Counted from the stretch's first letter, positions 6,438 to 13,044 are shown. The stretch: 13,122 bases of DNA from an uncultured Rubrobacteraceae bacterium (GCA_902806015.1 CADCUZ010000046.1:1-13122); one strand, 5' to 3'. Translations and numbers: made by a program. Notes: generated from the letters alone by a model not told the origin.

Positions 6438-7937
6438 TTGAACCTTTTACCGCGCAGAAAGATGTCCTCGCGCGCCGAAACGCGGCGCAAGCGTCGCCGG
6501 CATCGGATCGGCGCCCTGGCCGTCATCCTGGTGTTCGCCGCGGGCGGCGTGTATCTCGCGGGCCAACTGCTCGGCGAGACGCCGTCCGCCGGCCCTTCCC
6601 CGCTCTCGGAGGACGGAGCCCGGTCGGAGCCCCGGCAGGATGCCGCCTCCGAACCGCGCGAAGATGGACCGGAGGCCAGAGGCGGGGAGAAGCAGAGCCA
6701 ACCCCCGCCGGAAGATGCGGCGCCCGACCCCGGGCAAAAGACCCCTGAGGCCGCCGCCTTCGTCGCGGTGGCCCCCGAGTTTCCCGGGGTGAAAGAGGAA
6801 AACGTCGAGGCCGTGTACAGGAGCAGGATGGACCCCTCGTGGGCCTCCGTCCGGTTCTCCCCGGAGGGGGAGAACAAGGACTTCGTGGTTTTCTCGCACC
6901 GCTGGGGTGAACTCTGGCAGGCCGAGAAGTCCGTCCGCGCCGACGAGCCCGACTACCCGAAAAACGATACGGTCCCGCTCGCGGGCGTCCCCAAAGATCT
7001 GCTGGATTACCTCTACGAGGAGAACCTCTTCGCCGCCGAGGTACCCGAACCCGAGCGGGAGGAGATCGGCGTCCTGCCGGACGTCGGCCCCGCGCAGACG
7101 CCGCCGGCGGAGACGACGACCGACGGCGTACCCGAGGACGAGCGGGAACGGGTCGAAGAGGTCGTCGGTAAGCTCGAAGAGCGGGTAAAGGACTACGACG
7201 GGGTCGCGGGCGTCTACGTGCGGGACCTCGACGAGGGTTTCGGCTACGGGGTGCGCGCCGACGAGACGTTTTTCTCGGCCTCGATCATCAAGGTCCCCGT
7301 CATGGTCGCCGTATACCGCAAGGTCGAGAAGGGTGACCTCAAATTTTCCCAGGAGGTCGAGCTGAAAAAAGAAGACTGGGCCGCCGGCGCCGGCTGGCTG
7401 CAGTGGGAGAAGGCGGGGACAAAGCAGACCGTGGGCGACCTCTTGCTCCTAATGATGACCCAGTCCGACAACGTCGCCACGAACGCTCTCGTACGCATGG
7501 TCGGCGGCAGGGACCACGTCAACAGGGTCGCCGAATCCCTCGGCGCGAAGGATACCCTCCTCTACCAGAAGGTCAGCAGCGAGCGGGGCGCGGTGCCCAG
7601 GCTAGACAATAGGACCACCCCGCGCGACATGGCGACCATGCTCCAGAAGATAGCCGACGGCAAGGCGGCCAACGAGAAGAGCTGCGGGTACATGATCGAC
7701 CTCATGCACACAGACGAGCTCGACTGGTGGCTGGACGCCGGCCTCCCCGACGAGGTAGACGCGGCCAACAAGGCCGGCTGGCTCTACCAGGTCTACGGCG
7801 ACGTCGGCATCGTCGAGCACGACGGCCGCCGCTACACGGTCGCCATCCTCAGCAAACACGGCTCGGCCACCGTGGACGAAGGCGCTGTGTTGATCGAAGA
7901 CCTGTCCAGGACCGTCTGGGAGTCGCAGAGCGGGTAG
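6438..7937 (+). CDS. Membrane-anchored class A beta-lactamase-related serine hydrolase
   Basis: The protein has 499 residues from TTG 6438; ATG 6462 (491 residues) is an equally possible start, since neither has a strong ribosome site. A basic tail and one helix (about 25-44) anchor it, followed by a charged Pro/Glu-rich linker (45-105). Next comes a small domain (about 106-210, YRSRMDPSWASVRF and FVVFSHRWGELWQ) of unknown function. The catalytic domain (about 233-499) shows S282-x-x-K285 in SASIIKV, SDN at 343-345 and KAG at 446-448 where class A enzymes have KTG. Spacing between these motifs is close to that of TEM. No clear ExxLN omega-loop motif is present: the region reads SSERGAVPRLDNRTTPRD. 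It may be a penicillin-interacting or peptidoglycan-acting protein rather than a resistance enzyme (inference). It is likely co-transcribed with the VanW gene. Confidence 0.88.
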   Translation: MNLLPRRKMSSRAETRRKRRRHRIGALAVILVFAAGGVYLAGQLLGETPSAGPSPLSEDGARSEPRQDAASEPREDGPEARGGEKQSQPPPEDAAPDPGQKTPEAAAFVAVAPEFPGVKEENVEAVYRSRMDPSWASVRFSPEGENKDFVVFSHRWGELWQAEKSVRADEPDYPKNDTVPLAGVPKDLLDYLYEENLFAAEVPEPEREEIGVLPDVGPAQTPPAETTTDGVPEDERERVEEVVGKLEERVKDYDGVAGVYVRDLDEGFGYGVRADETFFSASIIKVPVMVAVYRKVEKGDLKFSQEVELKKEDWAAGAGWLQWEKAGTKQTVGDLLLLMMTQSDNVATNALVRMVGGRDHVNRVAESLGAKDTLLYQKVSSERGAVPRLDNRTTPRDMATMLQKIADGKAANEKSCGYMIDLMHTDELDWWLDAGLPDEVDAANKAGWLYQVYGDVGIVEHDGRRYTVAILSKHGSATVDEGAVLIEDLSRTVWESQSG

Positions 7938-7943
7938 CGGCGC

Positions 7944-7998
7944 GCCGCCGGAGGCGGCTCGTCCGATCCCCGCTCTCGGCAAGCTTCGCATTGGACGA
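7944..7998. terminator. Hairpins between convergent genes
   Basis: GCCGCC-GGA-GGCGGC (7944-7958) forms a 6-bp stem just after the serine hydrolase stop, and TCGTCC (7959-7964) can pair with GGACGA (7993-7998) over a longer distance. The region lies between the ends of the serine hydrolase and the flippase gene, so a two-way terminator is likely. U-runs are absent. Confidence 0.45.
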
Positions 7999-8036
7999 TC
8001 GGCCAAACTTTGACCAGGCCGCGAAGCGCCGTGCCC

Positions 8037-9608
8037 TCAAGCGGCGGGACGACGCCTGAAGAGACCTGCCACGGACTTCAACTCTTCCGTGCCTAGCAGG
8101 AACGCGACGCCGAGGTAGGCGGCGAGGGAGACGCCCCCGACGGCGACGAGGACGAGGAGGCGTTGGGTGAAGTCCGAGCCCCCTCCGAGCAGGGCCGTGC
8201 CGGCGAGGGAGACGGCGTACATGGCGCCGCCGGCGGTGAGGATCTTCGCTAGGGACGTGAGGAGGTGCCGGCCGTCGATCCTGCCTATCTCCCGGCGGGT
8301 CGCCCCAAGGGCGAGGAGCGCGAGCACGGCGTAGGCGATGGAGAGGGCCAACACGACGCCTACGGCCCCAAGCCGGTAAGAGAGGCCGTAGGCGAGGGCA
8401 GCGTAGGCGAAGAGGATGCCGACGTTCAGTATGGCCGGGGTCTTCGTGTTCTGGCGGGAATAGAACGCCCGGACAAGAAAAAAGTACGCGGAGTAGCCTA
8501 GCAGCCCGACCGAGTAGGCGATCAGCAGCGTGGCCACCCTCTGGGTTGCTTCGGGGCCGAAGTTGAGGCGCTGGTAGAGCACCCCCACTATGGGCTCGGC
8601 CAGAACGACCAGCCCGACCGTCGAGGGCACCACTACGAAGACGATCGTCCTCAGCCCGAAGGAGAGGGTGTCGCGGTAGTCCTCCACATCGCCGCGCGAA
8701 TGCTTCTCTGAGAGCTCGGGCATCAGGGCCGTCGCGATGGCGACGACGAAGATGCCGTAGGGAAGGGAGAATACGGTGAACGCGTAGGTGAGCTCAGCGT
8801 ACGCCCCGAAGCCGGTTGCCAGGCGGGCGGCCAAGAGCTGAAAGCCGACAGACGCCGCCACCAGCACGACCATAGGTCCTGCCAGCCTAGCGGTGGGGAG
8901 CAGGGCCGGGTGCCCAAGCTGCGGACGCGGCCTGTAGCCGAGGGAAAGCATCGTCGGGACGAGGGCGAGCGCCATCACCGCGACGCCCACCGTCACCCCG
9001 AGGGCCAGCACGTAGACGGCGGTCTCCCTGTCGCCCTCCTGAAGAAAGAAGTAGGCGACAAACGAGGCGACGATTATGAGGTTGTTCAGGACGGGGGCGA
9101 AGGTCGGCAGGAAGAAGCGCCGGTGGGCCTGTAACACGCCGGTCGCGATGGTGCTGACCCCGTAGAAGAGCATCTGCAGGGCGAAGATCCTGAAGAGCAG
9201 CACCGCGAGGTCCGTGGTCCGCCTGGCGTCGGTGGGCGAAATGGCCCCGGAAGGGCTCCAGGCCCCGACCAGCGCCACGAGGGGTCCCGCGAAGATCACG
9301 CCGAGGAGGGTGAGAAGCGCCATCAGCGGCAGCACCAGGGTGAATAGGGCGCTCGTCAGGCGTCGGGCGTCCTCCCCGCCGTGGCTCGTCATGCGATCGA
9401 CCAGGACCGGGATGAAGATCGAGTACAGGATGCCGCCCAGGAAGAGCTCGTAGATCAGGCTCGGTAAGAGTATGGCAAGGGCGTAAGCGTCTGCCACGAC
9501 GCCTACGCCGAGGACGGCGGCCTGGGCGGAGAGGCGCACGTAGCCCGTAACCCGCGAGAGGACCGTGGCAGCGGAGATCGAGAGGATCGACCGGAGGACG
9601 CCGGTCAA
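8037..9608 (-). CDS. murJ: MurJ/MviN-family lipid-linked precursor flippase (divergent paralogue)
   Basis: This 523-residue, very hydrophobic protein has about 14 predicted helices, the usual size for MurJ, which moves lipid-linked cell-wall precursors across the membrane. Family motifs are SRVTGYVR (18-25), ADAYALA (39-45), GVLQAHRRFFLPTFAPVLNN (157-176), LIAYSVGLLGY (362-372) and FYSRQNTKTP (382-391). R19, R25 and D40 match E. coli R18, R24 and D39. The pair R52-R53 is replaced by Y53-E54, and the R270 position by a threonine near 278, so this may be a paralogue for another lipid-linked glycan. The start is the TTG at 9608: the frame continues upstream without any ATG, GTG or TTG for over 150 nt, and no strong ribosome site is seen. 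It converges with the serine hydrolase gene. Confidence 0.88.
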   Translation of the reverse strand: MTGVLRSILSISAATVLSRVTGYVRLSAQAAVLGVGVVADAYALAILLPSLIYELFLGGILYSIFIPVLVDRMTSHGGEDARRLTSALFTLVLPLMALLTLLGVIFAGPLVALVGAWSPSGAISPTDARRTTDLAVLLFRIFALQMLFYGVSTIATGVLQAHRRFFLPTFAPVLNNLIIVASFVAYFFLQEGDRETAVYVLALGVTVGVAVMALALVPTMLSLGYRPRPQLGHPALLPTARLAGPMVVLVAASVGFQLLAARLATGFGAYAELTYAFTVFSLPYGIFVVAIATALMPELSEKHSRGDVEDYRDTLSFGLRTIVFVVVPSTVGLVVLAEPIVGVLYQRLNFGPEATQRVATLLIAYSVGLLGYSAYFFLVRAFYSRQNTKTPAILNVGILFAYAALAYGLSYRLGAVGVVLALSIAYAVLALLALGATRREIGRIDGRHLLTSLAKILTAGGAMYAVSLAGTALLGGGSDFTQRLLVLVAVGGVSLAAYLGVAFLLGTEELKSVAGLFRRRPAA

Positions 9609-9873
9609 GGGGGCGCGCCGCCTTCGGCGGCTTTCCGCGCGCTCCAGCTTGCGCCCCCGCTCCCGGCACGCGACCCTTCGGCTGCTCTGGGCATTCCGCC
9701 GGGCGCTGCCCGGGGGGTATCGCGGTGCTCCCCACGGAACGATGGCGCCGGGGATGGTCCCCCGTGCGATGTTGGTTGGGGTCCGGAGGTTGAGACGCTG
9801 ATGGCTGAGAGCGAGGCCGAAGGCCGAAGCGTGCCGAGGACGGAGGCGAAGCCGGAGCGGGCTGACAAGCTCT
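9609..9873. other. GC-rich structured intergenic stretch
   Basis: These 265 nt lie between the flippase start and the binding-protein stop on the minus strand. They contain GCCGCC-TTC-GGCGGC (9617-9631), a GGCC-GAA-GGCC palindrome beside a second GAAGC (about 9818-9831), and several CGGAG/GAAGC-type short repeats near 9835-9865. Several frames are open on both strands, but the translations are Arg/Pro/Gly/Ser-rich with no domain, as expected from GC-rich non-coding DNA. It could hold terminator structures for the binding protein, the flippase leader, or an interspersed genomic repeat. Confidence 0.4.
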
Positions 9874-10701
9874 CTACGGTACCTCTTCCGGGGGGCGGCC
9901 GATCCACCTCTCGTAGATCTCCTCGTAGGTGCCGTCCTCCTTTATCTCGGCGAGCGCCTCGTTGACGGGCTCGACCAGGGGGCTCTCCTTGGGGAGGGCG
10001 ATGCCGTACTGCTCGCCGGTCGGGATGACCTCCACCAGCTCCAACTCCCCGCCCGACTCGTCCGCTTCCCTCTGCGCGGCCGGCAGGTCGTAGATCACGC
10101 CGCTCAGTACCTCGTTCTCCAGCGCGGCGAAGGCCTCCCCGATGGTCCTGTAGGTGCGAACCTCCTTGACGTCGCCGGCGTTCAGGAGATCCCCGGCCTC
10201 CGCCTGCCCCATCGTGCCGAGCTGGACGCCGAGGGTCTCCTCCGTGAGGTCGCCCGTGGCCTCTATCTCGGAGCCGCTCCGGACCACCAGCGCCTCATCC
10301 ACGTTGTAGTAGGGGTCGGAGAAGTCCACCTGCTGGCGGCGGGTGTCGGTGATAGTCATGCCCGAGATCGCCGCGTCGAACAGGTCCGAGGTGAGGCCCC
10401 GGAGTATGCTGTCGAACTGGACGTTCCTGTACTCGACCTCGAGGCCCATCCGGTCGGCGACCTCGTTCATCAGGTCTATGTCGAAGCCTTTGGGCCCCTT
10501 ACGCGGGGCGAACTCGAAGGGCGGGTAGGCGATGTCGGAAGCGACAACTATCTTGCCGTCGGCCAGGGCGGAGCTTGTGGTCTCCTCCTTATGCACGACG
10601 TCCGCCGGGGACCCGTCGCTCCCCGCGCCGCACCCCGCCGCAACAAAAAGGGCGCCCAAGACGAGCATCGCCGCAAAAAGCCTCCCGGACCACCCTGTCA
10701 C
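9874..10701 (-). CDS. ABC transporter substrate-binding lipoprotein, amino-acid (SBP family 3) type
   Basis: Read from GTG 10701 this is a 275-residue lipoprotein. A signal segment (about 7-22) ends in VAAGC with lipidated C24. The mature domain starts IVVASDIAYPPFEF and carries the family signature GFDIDL (72-77), then FDAAISGMTITDTRRQQVDFSDPYY, the usual amino-acid-contacting region with R121 as candidate carboxylate ligand, and ends TYEEIYERWIG. The frame is open up to an ATG at 10812, but that extension has no signal-peptide character and the promoter at 10784-10812 lies inside it, so the GTG is preferred; GGGAGGG lies about 10 nt before it. Polar or acidic amino acids are plausible ligands. 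No permease or ATPase gene is in the window, so it is an orphan here. Confidence 0.9.
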   Translation of the reverse strand: MTGWSGRLFAAMLVLGALFVAAGCGAGSDGSPADVVHKEETTSSALADGKIVVASDIAYPPFEFAPRKGPKGFDIDLMNEVADRMGLEVEYRNVQFDSILRGLTSDLFDAAISGMTITDTRRQQVDFSDPYYNVDEALVVRSGSEIEATGDLTEETLGVQLGTMGQAEAGDLLNAGDVKEVRTYRTIGEAFAALENEVLSGVIYDLPAAQREADESGGELELVEVIPTGEQYGIALPKESPLVEPVNEALAEIKEDGTYEEIYERWIGRPPEEVP

Positions 10702-10741
10702 CGTGAACGTTCCCTCCCGCGTCTGAGACCCGGGGCTTCCT

Positions 10742-10754
10742 CCCGTCAGGCGGG
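10742..10754 (-). promoter_or_regulatory. Small hairpin in the leader of the binding-protein gene
   Basis: CCCG-5nt-CGGG lies in the leader, about 40 nt upstream of the GTG at 10701. On the RNA it is followed by GGAGGAAG and later by a GAGAC/GTCTC pair that could enclose it. No known riboswitch consensus was recognised. Confidence 0.25.
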
Positions 10755-10783
10755 TCGGCCGGGCGTGGCGTCTCTGCACGCCA

Positions 10784-10812
10784 ATACTATTCATGCGGCC
10801 CCGCGGGGTCAA
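10784..10812 (-). promoter_or_regulatory. Promoter of the substrate-binding lipoprotein gene
   Basis: On the minus strand TTGACC (10812-10807) and TAGTAT (10789-10784) are 17 bp apart, matching the housekeeping consensus in five and four of six positions. Transcription would begin near 10777 and give a leader of about 75 nt. This rules out the ATG codons at 10812 and 10794 as starts of the lipoprotein if the promoter is used. Confidence 0.7.
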
Positions 10813-10945
10813 GGCGCCAGCGCCGTATACGTCGCTACGCCGTGCGGCGGTTCAGTTGGCGCGCTCTAGGCCGTTTACCAGGTAGAGCAGGGGTAGGCAA
10901 ATCGCCAAGTAGAAGCGGGGTTGCGGTGATTTATTTCTACCGCGA

Positions 10946-10985
10946 TTCTCCTTTTAACAGCTACCTGACAGCTACGGAAGGAGAA
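10946..10985 (+). promoter_or_regulatory. Hairpin covering the ribosome site of the integrase remnant
   Basis: TTCTCCTT (10946-10953) is a perfect complement of AAGGAGAA (10978-10985), which is the ribosome site 4 nt before the ATG at 10990. The 24-nt loop holds two direct copies of ACAGCTAC (10957-10964 and 10968-10975). Folding would hide the ribosome site in the mRNA. Confidence 0.5.
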
Positions 10986-10989
10986 ACCG

Positions 10990-11541
10990 ATGGGCGGAAA
11001 AAGGCGCGGGGCCGGTGAGGGGTCCATATACCGGCGCGAGACGTTAGGTACGTGGGGCAGTACGAGGTCGAGGAGAAACGCCGCTACGTCTACGGGCGGG
11101 ACAGGCAAGGGGTCATGACCGGGCTGAAGAAGGCCCTCGTGGTATCGGGACGCGGGCATCGCCTTCGACTCGCGGAATCTCGCTGTTGGCGAGTACATGC
11201 CCTTGTGGCTCGACTCGATAAGGGAGGCCCTCGGTCTTCGCACCTGGTAGAGGCACGAGGAGCTAACCGGCTGCACATCATCCCCCGACTCGGCACAACC
11301 AAGCTGGACGCGCTGCAGGTCAAGTCCCTCTACCGCAAAAAGCTCGGCGCTGGCCTATCTTCCACCGCCATGCGGAAGATATCCACGCCACGACCTACAA
11401 ATCGCTCAAGCAGGAGGCGCTGCGCGGTGGGCACCCGTCCCGCGCAACGTCTGCGAATCCGTTACGCCACCGAGTGCGGCGAAGGTGGCGATAGAGGCGC
11501 TGACCGGCGAACAGGTCTCATGGGCCTTGTGGGTGTCGTGA
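10990..11541 (+). pseudogene. Degraded tyrosine-integrase N-terminal region
   Basis: The ATG at 10990 behind GGAAGGAG opens MGGKRRGAGEGSIYRRE, the usual start of actinobacterial phage-type integrases. The homologous reading then jumps frame repeatedly: GQYEVEEKRRYVYGRDRQGV from 11055, then GIAFDSRNLAVGEYMPLWLD (from about 11155) ending in a TAG at 11248, then RLHIIPRLGTTKLDAL from 11268, IHATTYKSLKQEA from 11381, and RWAPVPRNVCESVTPP from 11425 to a TGA at 11541. Together these cover the arm-binding domain and most of the core-binding (SAM-like) domain, about 180 residues. The catalytic R-H-R-Y domain is missing. At least five frame changes plus a stop show long decay rather than one sequencing error. 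No att repeats or tRNA target were recognised nearby. Confidence 0.8.
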
Positions 11542-11919
11542 GAAGCGACAGGCCCCCTACGTCGAGCGACGGACCATGACGTACCCTACCAACCCAGACA
11601 AGGATGGTTCTCTAAAATCGCTTGAAAGGCTGAGGCATATCATGTTCTTCCCCAAGTTGGGGTACGGCAGTCCGAAGATAGCCGTGCTCAAGGTCAACTC
11701 GAAAACGCGGTATCCGAAGCCTTTCGAGTAGGAGCCAGAGGCCTGTAGGCGCAAGTAGAAAATGGGCAATTACGCCACAGTCCCTCGGAGAGACGCAACA
11801 GACCGCCCCAAAGACGAGACAAACTACATATTTTGGTGCATGCGGTTGTGTCGCAAAAGAGACATAATCTATCCGGACGGTATTTTTTGGCTGCTCTCAT
11901 GAGAGAGGCAGGAGGGCTC
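11542..11919. other. Gap with no supported gene, lower GC
   Basis: This stretch after the integrase remnant is visibly richer in A and T than the rest of the window. It holds a 51-codon open frame (11576-11731) without a ribosome site and other short frames on both strands with no recognisable domain. CTCTCATGAGAG (11894-11905) is a 12-bp palindrome directly before the ribosome site of the next gene. CATAAT at about 11865 could be a -10 element but has no well-spaced -35. The segment is probably remnant DNA of the lost element. Confidence 0.4.
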
Positions 11920-12111
11920 GTGGCTGTTTTTTATTGCAAGTGCAAGAGCAAAAGAAGGGTTTGGGCTGAATTCTGGTGGAAGTCGGATGAAGACGAGCAC
12001 GGATGGAGGTTCTTCGACGATCAGGAAGGAAGCGCGAGCTACGGGGAGCGCGTGACCACCTGCTCGGGGTGCGGCGAGCGGTTGGATCGTAGGATGCTGA
12101 CACCAGCGTAA
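11920..12111 (+). CDS. Small four-cysteine zinc-ribbon-like protein
   Basis: This 63-residue protein reads from GTG 11920, chosen because AGGAGGG at 11910-11916 lies directly before it; the frame is open further upstream to an ATG at 11833, but without a ribosome site. It contains C6-x-C8 in FYCKCKSK and C48-x-x-C51 in TCSGCGERLDRR, a likely single zinc-binding knuckle pair. Between them is an aromatic, acidic stretch (VWAEFWWKSDEDEHGWRFFDD). The second knuckle looks like those of rubredoxin-type ribbons. No exact family is recognised. The role could be nucleic-acid or protein binding (inference). It follows the integrase remnant and converges with the YqaE-like gene. Confidence 0.65.
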   Translation: MAVFYCKCKSKRRVWAEFWWKSDEDEHGWRFFDDQEGSASYGERVTTCSGCGERLDRRMLTPA

Positions 12112-12191
12112 ACGAGGCCGCTCGGGAAGATCGCAGGGCGCTGGTACGGTGCCCCGCGTAAGCTCCGATCGTGAAGCGCCGCTAGGGGCAT

Positions 12192-12224
12192 CGCTCGGCC
12201 CACCCAATTGGGGGCAAACGAGCG
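12192..12224. terminator. Interrupted hairpin between convergent small genes
   Basis: CGCTCG (12192-12197) pairs with CGAGCG (12219-12224), and inside it GCCC can pair with GGGC around the self-complementary CCAATTGG. It lies just beyond the stop of the YqaE-like gene and about 80 nt beyond the zinc-ribbon gene. No U-run is present, so terminator function is tentative. Confidence 0.4.
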
Positions 12225-12229
12225 TGGAG

Positions 12230-12388
12230 CTAGTATTTGGCGATGACCCATACGGCGTGGATGATGCCGGGGATGAAGCCGAGGATCGTCAGCAGGATGT
12301 TAATCCAGAAGTGCTTCCCTATCCCGACCTGCAAGAATACCCCCAGGGGCGGTAGCAGTATGGCGATCAAGATACGCAGTAAATCCAT
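12230..12388 (-). CDS. YqaE/Pmp3 family small membrane protein
   Basis: This 52-residue protein is the usual length of the UPF0057/Pmp3 family. It starts MDLLRILIAILLPPLGVFLQ (helix 1, about 4-22), has the polar turn VGIGKHFWIN, and ends with helix 2, ILLTILGFIPGIIHAVWVI (about 31-49), before AKY. The PPLGVFLQ and LGFIPGIIHA motifs are diagnostic. The ATG at 12388 has AAAGAGG 6 nt upstream; the open frame reaching 12523 is rejected because family members begin here. In yeast and plants Pmp3 relatives affect membrane potential and salt tolerance; the bacterial role is unclear. Confidence 0.9.
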   Translation of the reverse strand: MDLLRILIAILLPPLGVFLQVGIGKHFWINILLTILGFIPGIIHAVWVIAKY

Positions 12389-12545
12389 CGGAAGCCTCTT
12401 TCTGTCCGTTTGACTTCTCTTCTTACTACGCTGAACAACCCTAGCGGTTGCGAGCACCGAAGGGTCGAATTGGCTGGGCCTCGGCAGGGGCCGATTGCCA
12501 ACTTGCCTCCGAAATGCCCACATCTTGGGCCACCCCGAGACTAAC

Positions 12546-12564
12546 TGCTATATGACGTATAGCA
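12546..12564. promoter_or_regulatory. 19-bp palindromic operator candidate
   Basis: TGCTATATGACGTATAGCA is a perfect 7-bp inverted repeat with a 5-bp centre. It lies about 80 nt before the GTG of the + strand hypothetical gene and about 160 nt before the YqaE-like gene on the other strand. TTGGGC about 18 bp before TATATG (12549-12554) could make a weak promoter overlapping it. A dimeric repressor site is the likely reading (inference). Confidence 0.45.
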
Positions 12565-12642
12565 TGCATCGCTGCGCTCGGCCTGCTACGCTAATGCCGG
12601 GGATTCGGTGGTGCCCGCAGGACCAGACGAAGGGGCTTTAGA

Positions 12643-12843
12643 GTGAGGGGAACGGAAAGCGAAACAAACGAGGTTAGGGTAAGGACCGTGCGTTGGATCG
12701 AGTCGCTGTGGGAGGGTAAGAACACCACCGCAAGAGAGGAGGACCAGAAGGAAGAGGTCCTTTCGGTGTTCCGCGAGTTGGCGAGGGAGTCCAGGAGCGA
12801 GGGAGAAATCCGCGAGTACGTGCCCTGGCAACCGCTCTGGTAG
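12643..12843 (+). CDS. Small charged hypothetical protein
   Basis: The GTG at 12643 with AAGGGG 7 nt upstream opens a 66-residue frame. The product is highly charged: VRWIESLWEGK near the N-terminus, an Arg/Glu-rich helix-like middle (REEDQKEEVLSVFRELARES) and an aromatic end (YVPWQPLW). There is no signal peptide or membrane segment. A 90-codon frame lies opposite it but is Pro/Leu/Ser-rich without a ribosome site. The gene converges with the next small gene with a 21-nt gap. No family is recognised. Confidence 0.55.
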   Translation: MRGTESETNEVRVRTVRWIESLWEGKNTTAREEDQKEEVLSVFRELARESRSEGEIREYVPWQPLW

Positions 12844-12864
12844 CGGTGGGACTTCCAAGATAGG

Positions 12865-13044
12865 TCAGGCCCCCAACCTACACCGCCCCCGCTGCCTGTG
12901 AACCCTTCCCCTACGGAGCGCCTCGTGCGGCCTCCTGCACCTGCGGCTCGCGGCTGGTCCCGTCAACAGGGTCAAGCCGTAGCCGATGGCAGAGGTTCCT
13001 AGAGCGACCGTAACGACGAAGATGATGAACGACAGCACCTGCAC
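12865..13044 (-). CDS. Small single-helix membrane protein
   Basis: From GTG 13044 (GGGAGGGGGATCAC before it) the frame encodes 59 residues: one membrane helix at about 3-25 (LSFIIFVVTVALGTSAIG) followed by an Arg-rich cytoplasmic tail (ASRRCRRPHEALRRGR). The frame is open to 13101, but that would place the start within the promoter at 13073-13101, so the GTG is preferred. No family is recognised; the layout is like small stress or membrane-regulatory proteins, without firm basis. Confidence 0.6.
   Translation of the reverse strand: MQVLSFIIFVVTVALGTSAIGYGLTLLTGPAASRRCRRPHEALRRGRVHRQRGRCRLGA

Noticed and set aside
10866..10925. Minus-strand hydrophobic peptide ending FYLAICLPLLYLVNGLERAN
   Set aside because: It looks like a membrane helix with a tail, but no ATG, GTG or well-placed TTG with a ribosome site precedes it, and a stop lies close upstream. 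It could be a gene remnant but cannot be supported.
11576..11731. 51-codon + strand open frame (MTYPTNPDKDGS...)
   Set aside because: No convincing ribosome site, no recognised domain, and it lies in a decay zone with competing frames on the other strand.
12586..12858. 90-codon minus-strand frame
   Set aside because: It is opposite a + strand frame with a ribosome site, rich in Pro/Leu/Ser, and lacks its own ribosome site.
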